Both the position numbers and the translations under genes were made by a program. Shown one piece after another: positions 1 to 8,007 of a DNA stretch of 50,227 nucleotides. The DNA is from Caulobacter sp. Lineage in GTDB: Bacteria > Pseudomonadota > Alphaproteobacteria > Caulobacterales > Caulobacteraceae. Where the stretch lies: positions 1-50,227 of the forward strand of contig JAUXTQ010000044.1 in NCBI GenBank assembly GCA_030678995.1. The letters run 5' to 3'. The notes under the pieces were generated by a model. The model did not search any database. It saw only the letters and a list, made by a program, of their open reading frames with translations, and was not told the origin of the DNA. The first letter of the stretch is position 1. The number at the start of each line of letters is the position of its first letter.

Positions 1-16
1 TCCAGGGAGTCGGGCC

Positions 17-766
17 ATGATCAGAACGTCGTCACACGCCAGGGAATTGCGCGATGGGACGTGGCGGTCAGCGGTCGGCGGCCGCCGCGCCGGCGGTCCG
101 TGCGGCGGTTGCAGCCTTCAGGTCGAGGCCGATCACCGGATCGCCAATCACCTCGCGCTGCTGGCCGGCTACGTACGTCTGCAGGCCGCCCACCTGGCGA
201 AACAGTCCGCCGAGCCGACCCGGGAGTCGGTGCGCCTGCTCATAGCGACGATCGACGCCCAGATCACCACCGTCGCCCGGCTGCATCGCTCGCTCGCCAC
301 CCATGGCCGGCCGGTTTCCACCGACCTTGGCGAACATCTGCACGAGGTCTGCGCCCCGTTCGTCGCCGGTCTCTCGGGCGGAACGCGTCTCGTCGAGGAC
401 TTCAAGGCCGGCTGCGTGGTGCGGCCGGAACATGTGCAGCCGCTGACCCAGATCGTCGCCGAGGTGGTGACCAACGCGATCAAGCATGCGCAGACCGCCG
501 GCGGGCCCGGCGACATCACCGTCAGCTGCGTTCGGGACATGGCCGGCGACCTGCTGGTCGAGGTCACCGATACCGGGCCGGGACTCCCCGCGACGTTCGA
601 TCCGGCGATCGACGGCGGGCTCGGCTTTCGTCTGTTGCGGGCGCTCGGCAAACAGGTCGGCGCTACCATTACGTTCGACTCTTCGCGCCAGGGAACGCAT
701 TTTCAGCTTGCGCTCCCGGCGGCGCAGCCTGACCGCCTGGCCCCGACCGGGCGGGCTCTGGCATAA
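17..766 (+). CDS. Sensor histidine kinase, HisKA_2/HATPase type
   Basis: Soluble histidine kinase core of 249 residues. A HisKA_2-like dimerisation/phosphoacceptor helix (DHRIANH, about residues 40-46, likely phospho-His in it) is followed by a GHKL ATPase domain with N-box (EVVTNAIKHA), G1 box (DTGPGLP) and G2 box (GGLGFRLL). No transmembrane segment or PAS domain is visible, so input probably comes from a partner or the protein works as an orphan cytoplasmic kinase. The ATG at 17 has an AGGGAG-type ribosome site just upstream. No response regulator is adjacent within the window; one could lie to the left. Family assignment is from motifs; the phosphorylated partner is unknown. Confidence 0.8.
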   Translation: MIRTSSHARELRDGTWRSAVGGRRAGGPCGGCSLQVEADHRIANHLALLAGYVRLQAAHLAKQSAEPTRESVRLLIATIDAQITTVARLHRSLATHGRPVSTDLGEHLHEVCAPFVAGLSGGTRLVEDFKAGCVVRPEHVQPLTQIVAEVVTNAIKHAQTAGGPGDITVSCVRDMAGDLLVEVTDTGPGLPATFDPAIDGGLGFRLLRALGKQVGATITFDSSRQGTHFQLALPAAQPDRLAPTGRALA

Positions 767-1013
767 GGACGCGGGGGGAGGCGCCGGTGACGCCTGGCCC
801 TGATGGTCGCGACCATCACGTGCGTTTCAGTTCCGCGCGCCCTGGCCGGGCCCGCCATTCCCCATGGGGCATGGTTGATCGACTCGCGCGCCGCGGTGCA
901 GATCTGCGACCGCGAGGGGTTGATGTGCGGCCCAGGCGCGGAGAAGCCGCACTTGGCGGCGCGCGATCATCGGCGCTAGGCTGGCCGGACTGTTGTGAAA
1001 GCCGGAGCCTTCC

Positions 1014-1346
1014 ATGTCCCGTCGTCCCGCCAAATCTCTCGCGGTCCTCGCCGTGCTGGGGGCCGCCCTGCTGGCCTTCGCCATCCCGGCCGCCGCGCAG
1101 CAGCCGCCGCGCCGCAACACGACTCCCTATCCCGAGCTGTTCAAGACCAACTTCATGAAGGGCTGCATGGTGGGCACGCCGGCGGCCGCCTGCCAGTGCA
1201 TCATCGACGAGGTGGAACGCACCCTGACGCTCGACGAGTTCGCCGACTTCGACAAGGCGGCCGAGGAAAAGCGGATGGAAGGTCATCCCATGACCCCGTG
1301 GTTCAGAGGCGTTATCCAAGCCTGCTACTCCAGGCACCCGGCCTGA
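1014..1346 (+). CDS. Small exported cysteine-containing protein
   Basis: A 110-residue protein with a clear Sec signal peptide: basic N-terminus, hydrophobic core (LAVLAVLGAALLAFAI) and an AAAQ-like cleavage site near residue 28. The mature part of about 80 residues has four cysteines (GCMVG, ACQC, QACYS), which would allow disulfides in the periplasm. A GGAGCC purine stretch precedes the ATG. I do not recognise a family. It stands alone; the 247 bases before it hold no evident gene. Confidence 0.7.
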   Translation: MSRRPAKSLAVLAVLGAALLAFAIPAAAQQPPRRNTTPYPELFKTNFMKGCMVGTPAAACQCIIDEVERTLTLDEFADFDKAAEEKRMEGHPMTPWFRGVIQACYSRHPA

Positions 1347-1407
1347 CGGGGCCATGTGGCGGATCAATCCTCGCAGGGCACGTAGCGCCCGGGCCTGACC
1401 CAGCGCG

Positions 1408-2028
1408 CTACCGGGCCTTCGCCGCCGTCACCAGAGCCTGGATCACCCAGGCGCGGACGGCGGCGGCTTCGGCCCCGTCCAGCTGCAGCACGTCCTTGAA
1501 CACGATCAGGGCCTCGACGCCGAGGATCAGGGCCAGGGCCTTGCCCAGGCGGTCGAGCGCCGCGGGATCGAACTCACCGCGGGCCGGTTCCAACGCGGCG
1601 GCGATCAACGGCGAGCGGCGGTTCTGGCGGGCGGGCGTGTCGCCCCCGGCATCCCCCCGCGCCACCTGCTGCAGGGTGTTGGCCAGCATCATCCGCAGCG
1701 GCGCCTCGTTCGCCGCCATCATCGCCTGGACCGCCGCGTCCGCCGCGAGCAGCCTTGTCACAGGATCGGCCGAGGCGTCCGCGGCGAACACCTCCCCGGC
1801 CGCGGGGAAGGCGACGTCCAGCGCCGCCTCCACCAGCAGCGCCTCGACGCTGGGGAAGTAACGGTAGGCCGTGGCCCTGGAAACCAGGGCCTCGGCGGCG
1901 ATGTCTTCCAGGTTGGGCCTGTGGCCCTGTTTCATCAGCCGCGCGGCGGCCTGCAGCAGGTCCTTGCGGGTGCGGCGGCGCTGGTTGGGGCGACCGCCCA
2001 TCAGGCCCGGGGTTTCAGCGCCAGGCAC
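1408..2028 (-). CDS. TetR/AcrR family transcriptional regulator
   Basis: 206 residues. The N-terminal helix-turn-helix reads LLQAAARLMKQG...LEDIAAEALVSRATAYRYFPS, a typical TetR DNA-binding domain at about residues 22-65; the C-terminal half is the variable ligand-binding/dimerisation part. Its start is only 2 bases past the stop of the SnoaL-like gene upstream, so the two are surely cotranscribed from the promoter near 2480-2510. The perfect palindrome at 2497-2514 in that promoter is the obvious candidate for autoregulation. Ligand unknown. Confidence 0.88.
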   Translation of the reverse strand: MPGAETPGLMGGRPNQRRRTRKDLLQAAARLMKQGHRPNLEDIAAEALVSRATAYRYFPSVEALLVEAALDVAFPAAGEVFAADASADPVTRLLAADAAVQAMMAANEAPLRMMLANTLQQVARGDAGGDTPARQNRRSPLIAAALEPARGEFDPAALDRLGKALALILGVEALIVFKDVLQLDGAEAAAVRAWVIQALVTAAKAR

Positions 2029-2030
2029 GG

Positions 2031-2453
2031 TCAGTCCTGCGGCAGCTGCTGGATGATCGAGGCCAGGTCTAGCCAGACGTTTTCACGCTGCATGTCGCCA
2101 TTGTCGGCGTATTCGATGATGTGCAGCAGGCGGAATTCCAGCGGGCGGCCCCGGCCCTCCAGCCCGAACGGCCGGCCCGGCGCGCGGCCCCGCCAGAGGG
2201 ACTCGTCGACCAGGAAGCCCTCGCCATAGAGCCGGCGCAGGGTCTCGACCTTGCCGTCCGACAGGTCGGCGAACAGGGTCTCATAGAACGGCCGGGCGGC
2301 CTCGCGGCCGTGGGTCGGGCCGGTGGGCCAGCCGACGATGTCGTGCTCGGCGTCGGGCGCCAGCGTCGCCAGCACGCCGGCGACATTGTCGGCGGCCTCG
2401 AAGCCGAAGTGTTCGTCGATCTTGCGATCCATGTCCTCGCGCGTCAGCGCCAT
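2031..2453 (-). CDS. SnoaL-like / nuclear transport factor 2 fold protein
   Basis: 140 residues with the pattern of the SnoaL/NTF2-like cone-fold family: an N-terminal helix region, then DAEHDIVGWPTGPTHGRE and a later LLHIIEYADNGDMQRENVW block, as in ester cyclase and limonene-epoxide-hydrolase-like proteins. Family members are small ligand-binding proteins or enzymes; the substrate cannot be told. First gene of a two-gene operon with the TetR regulator. An AGGAG ribosome site lies about 10 bases before the ATG. The regulator pairing suggests the protein acts on, or protects from, the regulator's ligand (inference). Confidence 0.72.
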   Translation of the reverse strand: MALTREDMDRKIDEHFGFEAADNVAGVLATLAPDAEHDIVGWPTGPTHGREAARPFYETLFADLSDGKVETLRRLYGEGFLVDESLWRGRAPGRPFGLEGRGRPLEFRLLHIIEYADNGDMQRENVWLDLASIIQQLPQD

Positions 2454-2496
2454 TGGGGTGTCTCCTGTAGCCCGTGATGTCGATGAACGCGACCTA

Positions 2497-2514
2497 ATGA
2501 GATAATTATCTCAT
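2497..2514. promoter_or_regulatory. 18-bp perfect palindrome, probable TetR operator
   Basis: ATGAGATAATTATCTCAT is its own reverse complement over all 18 bases. It lies between the divergent SnoaL-like/TetR operon (start 2453) and the DUF4180 gene (start 2570). AT-rich perfect symmetry in an otherwise GC-rich region marks it as a protein-binding site. The TetR encoded at 1408-2028 is the most likely ligand; both flanking genes would then be controlled. Confidence 0.7.
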
Positions 2515-2569
2515 GACAAGTTACAAATCTTACATTGAGGAACAGCGCGGCCGGCGGCATTCTGGTGTG

Positions 2570-2944
2570 ATGAGCGGCCAGACCCTGACCCTGCATGGAA
2601 CCATCGTCTTCCTCTGCGACGCGGAGGGGCCCGTCATCGCCGGTGATCGCGATTCGGCGGACCTGATCGGCGACGCTTTCGGGTCCGGGGCGACGGTCAT
2701 CGCCCTCCCACTGGCCCGACTCAGCCCCGACTTCCTCAAGCTGAGCACGCGCGTCGCCGGGGAGATCCTGCAAAAGCTGATCAACTACCGCTTTCGGGTG
2801 ATCATCCTGGGCGACGTGTCCGAGGCCGTGGCCGGCAGCGACGCCCTGCGCGACTTCGTGGTCGAGTCAAATCGCGGCGAGATGGTCTGGTTCCTGCCGG
2901 ACCTCGCGGCTCTGGAGGCGCGACTTGTCCTTCAGGCCTCGTAG
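2570..2944 (+). CDS. DUF4180 domain protein
   Basis: 124 residues from ATG 2570. The sequence shows the DUF4180 pattern: GPVIAGDRDSADLIGDA, LSPDFLKLSTRVAGEILQ, NYRFRVIILGD and LRDFVVESNRG. Function of the family is unknown; it often occurs beside small regulators. A longer reading from ATG 2513 adds 19 residues but begins inside the palindrome and lies outside the conserved domain, so the inner start is preferred although neither has a strong ribosome site. The 3' end overlaps the convergent TetR gene by 13 bases. Confidence 0.72.
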   Translation: MSGQTLTLHGTIVFLCDAEGPVIAGDRDSADLIGDAFGSGATVIALPLARLSPDFLKLSTRVAGEILQKLINYRFRVIILGDVSEAVAGSDALRDFVVESNRGEMVWFLPDLAALEARLVLQAS

Positions 2945-3549
2945 GGGGTCAGCAACACCCGCAGCATCCGTTCCAGGTGGGCCATGCAGACGTCGATATC
3001 GATGTCCGGCTCGTCGCGGGCCAGGGCGAAGATGATCTCGTTCAGCGCCCCGAACACCAGCACCGCCAGCGGCTTGGCCTCCACCCGGCCGAGCCGGTCA
3101 TAGCCGGCGATGTTGCGCAGGCCGCGGACCACGGTGTTCAGGCCCATGCCCGAGTCGACCTCCCGCCATTGGGCGTCGCCGAGCACGATCGGCCCCTCGA
3201 GCATGACGATCCGTCTGAAATCCGGCCGCCGGCAGAAGTCCAGCGAGGCGCGGCAACCGGCGAGGAAGGCGGCCATCGGCTCGCCCTGGCGCGACGCGGC
3301 CTGGGCATGGCGGTTCAGCTCGTCCTCGAGGGCGACGAACACCTCGCGGAACAGCAGGGCCTTGCTGGCGAAATGGTGGAACAGCGCGCCTTCGGTGACC
3401 CCCGCGGCGCGCGCGATCACCGCCGTCGAGGCTCTCGAATAGCCCCGTTCGGTGAAGGCCGCCCTGGCCGCCGCGAGCACGGCCTCGCGGGTAAGGGCTG
3501 CGTCCTGCGCCGTTCGTCGCGGCATCACGCCTCCCGATACTCTGGACAA
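2932..3549 (-). CDS. TetR/AcrR family transcriptional regulator
   Basis: 205 residues with an N-terminal TetR helix-turn-helix (VLAAARAAFTERGYSRASTA then GVTEGALFHHFASKALLF, about residues 20-65) and a C-terminal regulatory domain with LNRHAQAASRQGEPMAAFLAG and later RMLRVLLTPYEA. Transcribed away from the DUF2834 membrane gene; the 89-base gap to the latter's start contains the inverted repeat at 3570-3590, a likely operator. Its target is therefore probably itself plus the membrane protein. Ligand unknown. Confidence 0.88.
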   Translation of the reverse strand: MSRVSGGVMPRRTAQDAALTREAVLAAARAAFTERGYSRASTAVIARAAGVTEGALFHHFASKALLFREVFVALEDELNRHAQAASRQGEPMAAFLAGCRASLDFCRRPDFRRIVMLEGPIVLGDAQWREVDSGMGLNTVVRGLRNIAGYDRLGRVEAKPLAVLVFGALNEIIFALARDEPDIDIDVCMAHLERMLRVLLTPYEA

Positions 3550-3569
3550 TGCTCTTAGGCCGCCGCTAT

Positions 3570-3590
3570 TTACATAGCAGCACTATGTAA
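3570..3590. promoter_or_regulatory. TetR-type operator, inverted repeat
   Basis: TTACATAG, five bases, CTATGTAA: perfect 8-bp arms. The centre lies about 30 bases upstream of the TetR start (3549) and about 60 before the membrane protein ATG (3639). The arrangement fits repression of both divergent genes by the TetR at 2932-3549. Confidence 0.7.
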
Positions 3591-3638
3591 GTGGGTCACT
3601 CGCCTCGGGGCGGCGGCCCGCTGCCGCCCGGGGGAGCC

Positions 3639-4100
3639 ATGCCGCGCCGATCGATCCTGCTGTGCGTCTTCTATGCCTTGATCGCCTCGGTCGCCCTGGT
3701 CGCCACCTGGAGCCAGAACATGGCCTACTTCCGGGGCGCAGCCGATCTCGCGGACGTCCTCGACGCCTTCGTCCGCTTCGCGCTCGACACCCGGGCCAAC
3801 GCCGCCAGCCGGTCGATCACCGTGGACCTCGCCCTGTTCACCCTGGCCGGCTCGGCCTTCATGATCATCGAGGCCCGACGCCTGGGGATCTCCTGGGTCT
3901 GGGCCTACATCCTGCTGGGCTTCCTGGTGGCGATCAGCGTGACCTTCCCGTTGTTCATGATCGCCCGCGAGCGGCACATCTGCTGGTGGGACGCTCACGT
4001 CGAGGGAGAAGGCGCCCCCATGCCGACGCAGGACAGGCTGGGCATCGCCCTGGTGCTGGCGGTCGTGCTGGGGCTGTCGGGCATCGTCCTCGCCCGATGA
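3639..4100 (+). CDS. DUF2834-like small integral membrane protein
   Basis: 153 residues with four hydrophobic segments, roughly 5-23, 60-82, 87-110 and 132-150. The central part (ITVDLALFTLAGSAFMIIEA then RRLGISWVWAYILLGFLVAI and FPLFMIARER) matches the DUF2834 pattern of small membrane proteins of unknown function; this one has an added C-terminal helix. ATG 3639 is chosen over a GTG at 3591 because a GGGGGAG ribosome site precedes it and the upstream GTG would put a proline/glycine-rich tail before the first helix. Probably controlled by the divergent TetR. Confidence 0.68.
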   Translation: MPRRSILLCVFYALIASVALVATWSQNMAYFRGAADLADVLDAFVRFALDTRANAASRSITVDLALFTLAGSAFMIIEARRLGISWVWAYILLGFLVAISVTFPLFMIARERHICWWDAHVEGEGAPMPTQDRLGIALVLAVVLGLSGIVLAR

Positions 4101-4186
4101 GCGGGACATGACCAGAACCGTTCAGATCGGGCTCAATCGGGCCCGGGCATAAGCGTCTCAACGACGGCCACCCCAGGTTAGCAGAA

Positions 4187-4275
4187 GGGGACATGTACCG
4201 CCTTCGGTACGTGTCCCCTAAACGAACCGCCGCTGAATCTGGATTAGGGGACACGTACCTTTGGTACATGTCCCC
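4187..4275. repeat. Pair of inverted REP-like hairpins (GGGGACA type)
   Basis: Hairpin 1 (4187-4218) has arms GGGGACATGTACC and GGTACGTGTCCCC around a 6-base loop. Hairpin 2 (4247-4275) has arms GGGGACACGTACC and GGTACATGTCCCC around TTT, which is hairpin 1 in the opposite orientation. The 28-base centre begins TAAACG and ends GGATTA. This head-to-head layout is that of REP pairs (BIMEs). It sits just 3' of the putA stop codon and may stop transcription or protect the mRNA end. A second pair of the same family is at 10237-10310. Confidence 0.8.
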
Positions 4276-4281
4276 TTCGGG

Positions 4282-7200
4282 TCAGTCCTCCAGGCTCAGC
4301 AGGGTCGCATTGCCGCCGGCGGAGGTGGTGTCGGTCGAGACGGTGCGTTCCACCGCGAACCGCGCCAGGTAGTGCGGGCCGCCGGCCTTCGGGCCTGTCC
4401 CCGACAAACCCTCGCCGCCGAAGGGTTGGACGCCGACGACCGCGCCGATCATCGAGCGGTTGACGTAGAGGTTGCCGACCCTGGCCGCCGCCCTCACCCG
4501 GTCCGCCGTCTCGCCGATGCGGCTGTGCAGGCCCATGGTCAGGCCGTAGCCGCTGGCGTTGATCCGCGCGACCAGGCCGTCGAGCTCGCCGCCTTTCCAG
4601 GTGACCACGTGCAGCACGGGGCCGAACACCTCGCGGGTCAGGTCCTCGACCCTGTCGAGGCGGATCACCGTGGGGGGCACGAAGGTCCCGTTCTCTGTCC
4701 CGGCCGGCAGGGCCAGCTGGTGGATCACCCGGGCGCGGTTGGCCTCGATCCAGGCCATCAGGCCATCGCGCGCGGCGGCGTCGATCACCGGGCCGATGTC
4801 GGTGTCGGGCCGCGCGGGGTCGCCGATGGTCAGCTGCGCCATGGCGCCGGCGAGCATCTCCAGCACCTTGTCGGCGATATCCTCCTGCACGCAGAGCAGG
4901 CGCAGGGCCGAGCAGCGCTGGCCGGCGCTCTGGAAGGCGGAAATGATCACGTCACCCACCACCTGTTCCGGCAGGGCGGTGGAGTCGACGATCATGCAGT
5001 TCAGCCCGCCGGTTTCGGCGATCAGCGGCAGCAGCGGGCGGCGCTCATCCTCCAGCAGGGTGCGGGCGATGCGCCGCGCCGTCGCCGTCGAGCCGGTGAA
5101 ACAGACGCCCATCACGCGGGGATCGGCGGTCAGGGCCTGGCCGACCTCCGGACCGCCGGGCAGGAGGGCGATCACGTCGGCGGGGACGCCCGCTTCCAGC
5201 AGCAGCCGCACCGCTTCGTAGGCGATCAGTGGAGTCTGCGGCGCGGGCTTGGCGACCACGGCGTTGCCGGCCACGAGGGCGGCCGCGACCTGGCCGAGGA
5301 AGATGGCCAGCGGGAAGTTCCACGGGCTGACGCAGGCGAACACGCCCCGGCCGGTCAGGGTCAGCTCGTTCTTCTCGCCGGTCGGTCCGGGCAGGGTCAC
5401 CGGCAGGAAGGTCTCGCGGGCCCGGGCGGCGTAGTAGCGGCAGAAGTCGACCGCCTCGCGCACTTCGGACAGGGCGTCGGGGATGGTCTTGCCGGCTTCC
5501 CGCACGCAGAGCGCCATCAGCCGCACATGGTCCCGCTCTATCAGGTCGGCCATCCGGTCGAGGCAGGCGGCGCGTTCGGCTGCCGGGGTCGCGGCCCAGG
5601 CGTGCTGGGCGGCGGAGGCCAGGCCGATGGCCCGCGAGACGTCGGCGACGGAGGCTTCGACCACTTCGCCCACGACACGGCCGTGGTCGGCGGGGTCGGT
5701 GACCGGCTTGCCCACCCCCGCCACGGCCTTGCCGCCGATCAGCGGGGCGGCGGTCTGTTTCACCGCCCAGGTCTTGCCCATCTCGGCCACGAGGGCGTCG
5801 AGCACGGCGCGGTCGGTCAGGTCCAGGCCGGCGGAGTTGCGGCGTTCGGGGGCGTAGAGGTCCATGGGATTGGCGATCCGGCTGTGGGGTTGGAGGCCGG
5901 CGGCCTCGACGATGGAAACAGGGTCGGCGAGCAGCTCTTCATCACTGATCGAGGCGTCGGCGATCTGGTGCACGAAGCTGGTGTTGGCCCCGTTCTCCAG
6001 CAGGCGGCGGACGAGATAGGCCAGCAGGTCGCGATAGCCGCCGACCGGCGCATAGACCCGCGCGGCGACGCCCTGCTCGGCCATCAGCCGCTCATAGAGG
6101 CCCCCGCCCATGCCGTGCAGCCGCTGGAACTCGAAGTCCCGCCGCTCGCCCGCCCACTGCAGAATGGTCGCCACCGTCAGGCCGTTGTGGGTGGCGAAGG
6201 CCGGATAGATCCCCGGCGCATCCAGCATCGCCCGGGCGCAGGCGAGGTAGCTGACGTCGGTCGCCGCCTTGCGGGTGAACACTGGATAGTCGGCCAGCCC
6301 CCGCTCCTGCCCGCGCTTGATCTCGCTGTCCCAGTAGGCGCCCTTGACCAGCCGCACGGTCAACCGCCGGCCGGTCTCGCGGCCCAGGGCGTCGGCCCAG
6401 GCAATCACCGCCGGCGCGCGGCGCTGATAGGCCTGGACGGCCATGCCCAGGCCGTCCCAGCCGGCCAGTTGCGGCGCCCGGGCGAGGGCCTCGATGATGG
6501 CCAGGCTCATCTCCAGCCGCTCGGCCTCCTCGGCGTCGATGGTCAGGCCGATGCCGTGCTCCAGGGCGAAGACCGCCAGCCGCAGGGTCCGTTCGATCAG
6601 CTCGGGCACACAGGACGCGTCCCTGGCCGTCTCGTAGCGCGGGTGGATGGCCGAGAGCTTGACCGAGACGCTGTCCCGCGCGTGCATCTCACCCTTGAAG
6701 CCGGCGTCGGCGCCGACCGCGGCGATGGCGTCGAGGTAGGCCTGCAGATAGCGGTCGGCGTCGTCCATCGTGCGGGCGCCCTCGCCCAGCATGTCGAAGC
6801 TGTGGCGGAAGGCGACGGAGCCGCGCCGGTCGGCCCGCTTCAGCGCCTCCTGGATGGTGCGGCCCAGCACGAAGGCCTCGCCCATCATCTGCATCGCCGC
6901 GGCCACGGCCTTGAGGATGGCCGGCTCGCCGAGGCGCCCGACCAGCTTCGTCAGGGTGCCGGCCTCGTCGTCCATCAGCCCGCGGGCGAGGATGAGGCCG
7001 AGGGTGGCCGAGTTGACCAGCACCGAGCCGGACTGGCCCGCGTGCGCCGCCCAGTCGGCCCGGCCCAGCTTGTCGCGCACCAGCTCGGCGGCGGTCAGGG
7101 GATCGGGCACCCTGAGGTAGGCCTCGGCCAGCGACAGCAGGGCCACCCCCTCGTCGGTGGTCAGGCTGTATTCCTGCAGGAACCGCTCGACCCAGCCGTC

Positions 7201-7377
7201 GGAGCCGGCCTTGCGCAGGTCGGCCAGCAGGACCGTCGCCTGGGCTTCAACGGCGGCGCGTTCGGCGGGCGTCAGCGAGGCGGCGGGGATCAGGGCGGCC
7301 AGCCGCTCCGGCTCCGCCGCGCGATAGAGGGGCGCGATGGCGGCGCGGGCCGTGGCGAGGGACGGTCGGTCGGACAT
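4282..7377 (-). CDS. putA: Bifunctional proline dehydrogenase / L-glutamate gamma-semialdehyde dehydrogenase PutA
   Basis: 1031 residues. Oxidises proline to P5C with FAD and then glutamate semialdehyde to glutamate with NAD, feeding electrons to the quinone pool. The N-terminal half has the PRODH barrel (for example DAEEAERLEMSL, RLVKGAYWDSEIKRGQERG, ATHNGLTVA, QRLHGMG). The C-terminal half is an aldehyde dehydrogenase with ISPWNFPLAIF-like VSPWNFPLAIF, ETGGLNCMIVD, catalytic Cys in QSAGQRCSALR, and QPFGGEGLSGTGPKAGG. The ribbon-helix-helix repressor domain of enteric PutA is absent, which is normal for the shorter alphaproteobacterial form. Regulation is therefore expected from the divergent Lrp-type gene. 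REP hairpins follow the stop. Confidence 0.97.
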   Translation of the reverse strand: MSDRPSLATARAAIAPLYRAAEPERLAALIPAASLTPAERAAVEAQATVLLADLRKAGSDGWVERFLQEYSLTTDEGVALLSLAEAYLRVPDPLTAAELVRDKLGRADWAAHAGQSGSVLVNSATLGLILARGLMDDEAGTLTKLVGRLGEPAILKAVAAAMQMMGEAFVLGRTIQEALKRADRRGSVAFRHSFDMLGEGARTMDDADRYLQAYLDAIAAVGADAGFKGEMHARDSVSVKLSAIHPRYETARDASCVPELIERTLRLAVFALEHGIGLTIDAEEAERLEMSLAIIEALARAPQLAGWDGLGMAVQAYQRRAPAVIAWADALGRETGRRLTVRLVKGAYWDSEIKRGQERGLADYPVFTRKAATDVSYLACARAMLDAPGIYPAFATHNGLTVATILQWAGERRDFEFQRLHGMGGGLYERLMAEQGVAARVYAPVGGYRDLLAYLVRRLLENGANTSFVHQIADASISDEELLADPVSIVEAAGLQPHSRIANPMDLYAPERRNSAGLDLTDRAVLDALVAEMGKTWAVKQTAAPLIGGKAVAGVGKPVTDPADHGRVVGEVVEASVADVSRAIGLASAAQHAWAATPAAERAACLDRMADLIERDHVRLMALCVREAGKTIPDALSEVREAVDFCRYYAARARETFLPVTLPGPTGEKNELTLTGRGVFACVSPWNFPLAIFLGQVAAALVAGNAVVAKPAPQTPLIAYEAVRLLLEAGVPADVIALLPGGPEVGQALTADPRVMGVCFTGSTATARRIARTLLEDERRPLLPLIAETGGLNCMIVDSTALPEQVVGDVIISAFQSAGQRCSALRLLCVQEDIADKVLEMLAGAMAQLTIGDPARPDTDIGPVIDAAARDGLMAWIEANRARVIHQLALPAGTENGTFVPPTVIRLDRVEDLTREVFGPVLHVVTWKGGELDGLVARINASGYGLTMGLHSRIGETADRVRAAARVGNLYVNRSMIGAVVGVQPFGGEGLSGTGPKAGGPHYLARFAVERTVSTDTTSAGGNATLLSLED

Positions 7378-7404
7378 GCGGGAACCGGGCTGACGAAGGA
7401 TGCT

Positions 7405-7488
7405 CGGTGATACCCCGGATAGCGGCGAATGTGCTTGGATTGTCGCGGGCGGGACCGTAGGTTTCCACGCCTGACGCCACTATCACCG
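7405..7488. promoter_or_regulatory. Divergent putA / Lrp control region with inverted half-sites
   Basis: Between the two divergent starts (7377 and 7502), CGGTGATA at 7405-7412 and its exact inverse TATCACCG at 7481-7488 lie 68 bases apart, one close to each start codon. Lrp/AsnC proteins bind several spaced half-sites and wrap DNA, so these are plausible binding sites of the regulator encoded at 7502-7957. Symmetry is seen; binding is inferred. Confidence 0.45.
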
Positions 7489-7501
7489 TAGAGTCTTCGC
7501 C

Positions 7502-7957
7502 ATGCTCGACGAGATCGACCGCCGCATCCTGAGGGTGCTGCAGACCGACGGCCGGATCACCAACCAGGACCTGGCCCACCAGGTCGGCCTCTCGCCGGCC
7601 GCCTGCCACGAGCGCTTCCGCCGCCTGCGCGAGCGCGGCTACATCACCGGCTTCGCCGCCATCCTCGACCCGACGATGATCGACCGCGCCCTGCTGATCT
7701 TCGTCGAGATCCAGCTGGACCGCACCACCGCCGAAACCTTCGACCAGTTCGCCGCGGCGGTGCGGCGGGCGCCGGAGATACTGGAGTGCCACATGGTGGC
7801 CGGCGGCTTCGACTACCTGATCAAGGCGCGGGTCGAGGACATGACGGCGTATCGGGCGTTCCTGGGCGGGACGCTAGTGGATTTGCCGGGGGTGCGCGAG
7901 ACGCGGACCTATGCGGTGCTGGAGGAGGTGAAGAGTACGGTAGCGATGCCGGTGTAA
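7502..7957 (+). CDS. putR: Lrp/AsnC family regulator, probable proline-responsive activator of putA
   Basis: 151 residues. N-terminal winged helix (DEIDRRILRVLQTDGRITNQ, then LAHQVGLSPAACHERFRRLR, residues 2-50) and C-terminal RAM/AsnC ligand-binding domain (AILDPTMIDRALLIFVEIQL, MVAGGFDYLIKARVEDM). In Agrobacterium, Rhodobacter and Caulobacter an Lrp-like gene divergent from putA activates it in response to proline; the same arrangement here supports that role. The symbol is given on context. ATG 7502 is the only sensible start. It may also repress itself through the shared 124-base region. Confidence 0.85.
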   Translation: MLDEIDRRILRVLQTDGRITNQDLAHQVGLSPAACHERFRRLRERGYITGFAAILDPTMIDRALLIFVEIQLDRTTAETFDQFAAAVRRAPEILECHMVAGGFDYLIKARVEDMTAYRAFLGGTLVDLPGVRETRTYAVLEEVKSTVAMPV

Positions 7958-8007
7958 TTCCGCACCCTTTCCGTGAAACGGATCGAGGCACCCCTAGCTG
8001 GACAATA

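Noticed and set aside
2513..2569. Upstream ATG of the DUF4180 gene
   Set aside because: It overlaps the operator palindrome and adds residues outside the conserved domain, so it was not used as the start.
4261..7410. 1049-codon open frame opposite putA
   Set aside because: It is the GC-rich mirror of putA, with Gly/His/Arg/Gln-rich low-complexity translation and no domain; putA is certain.
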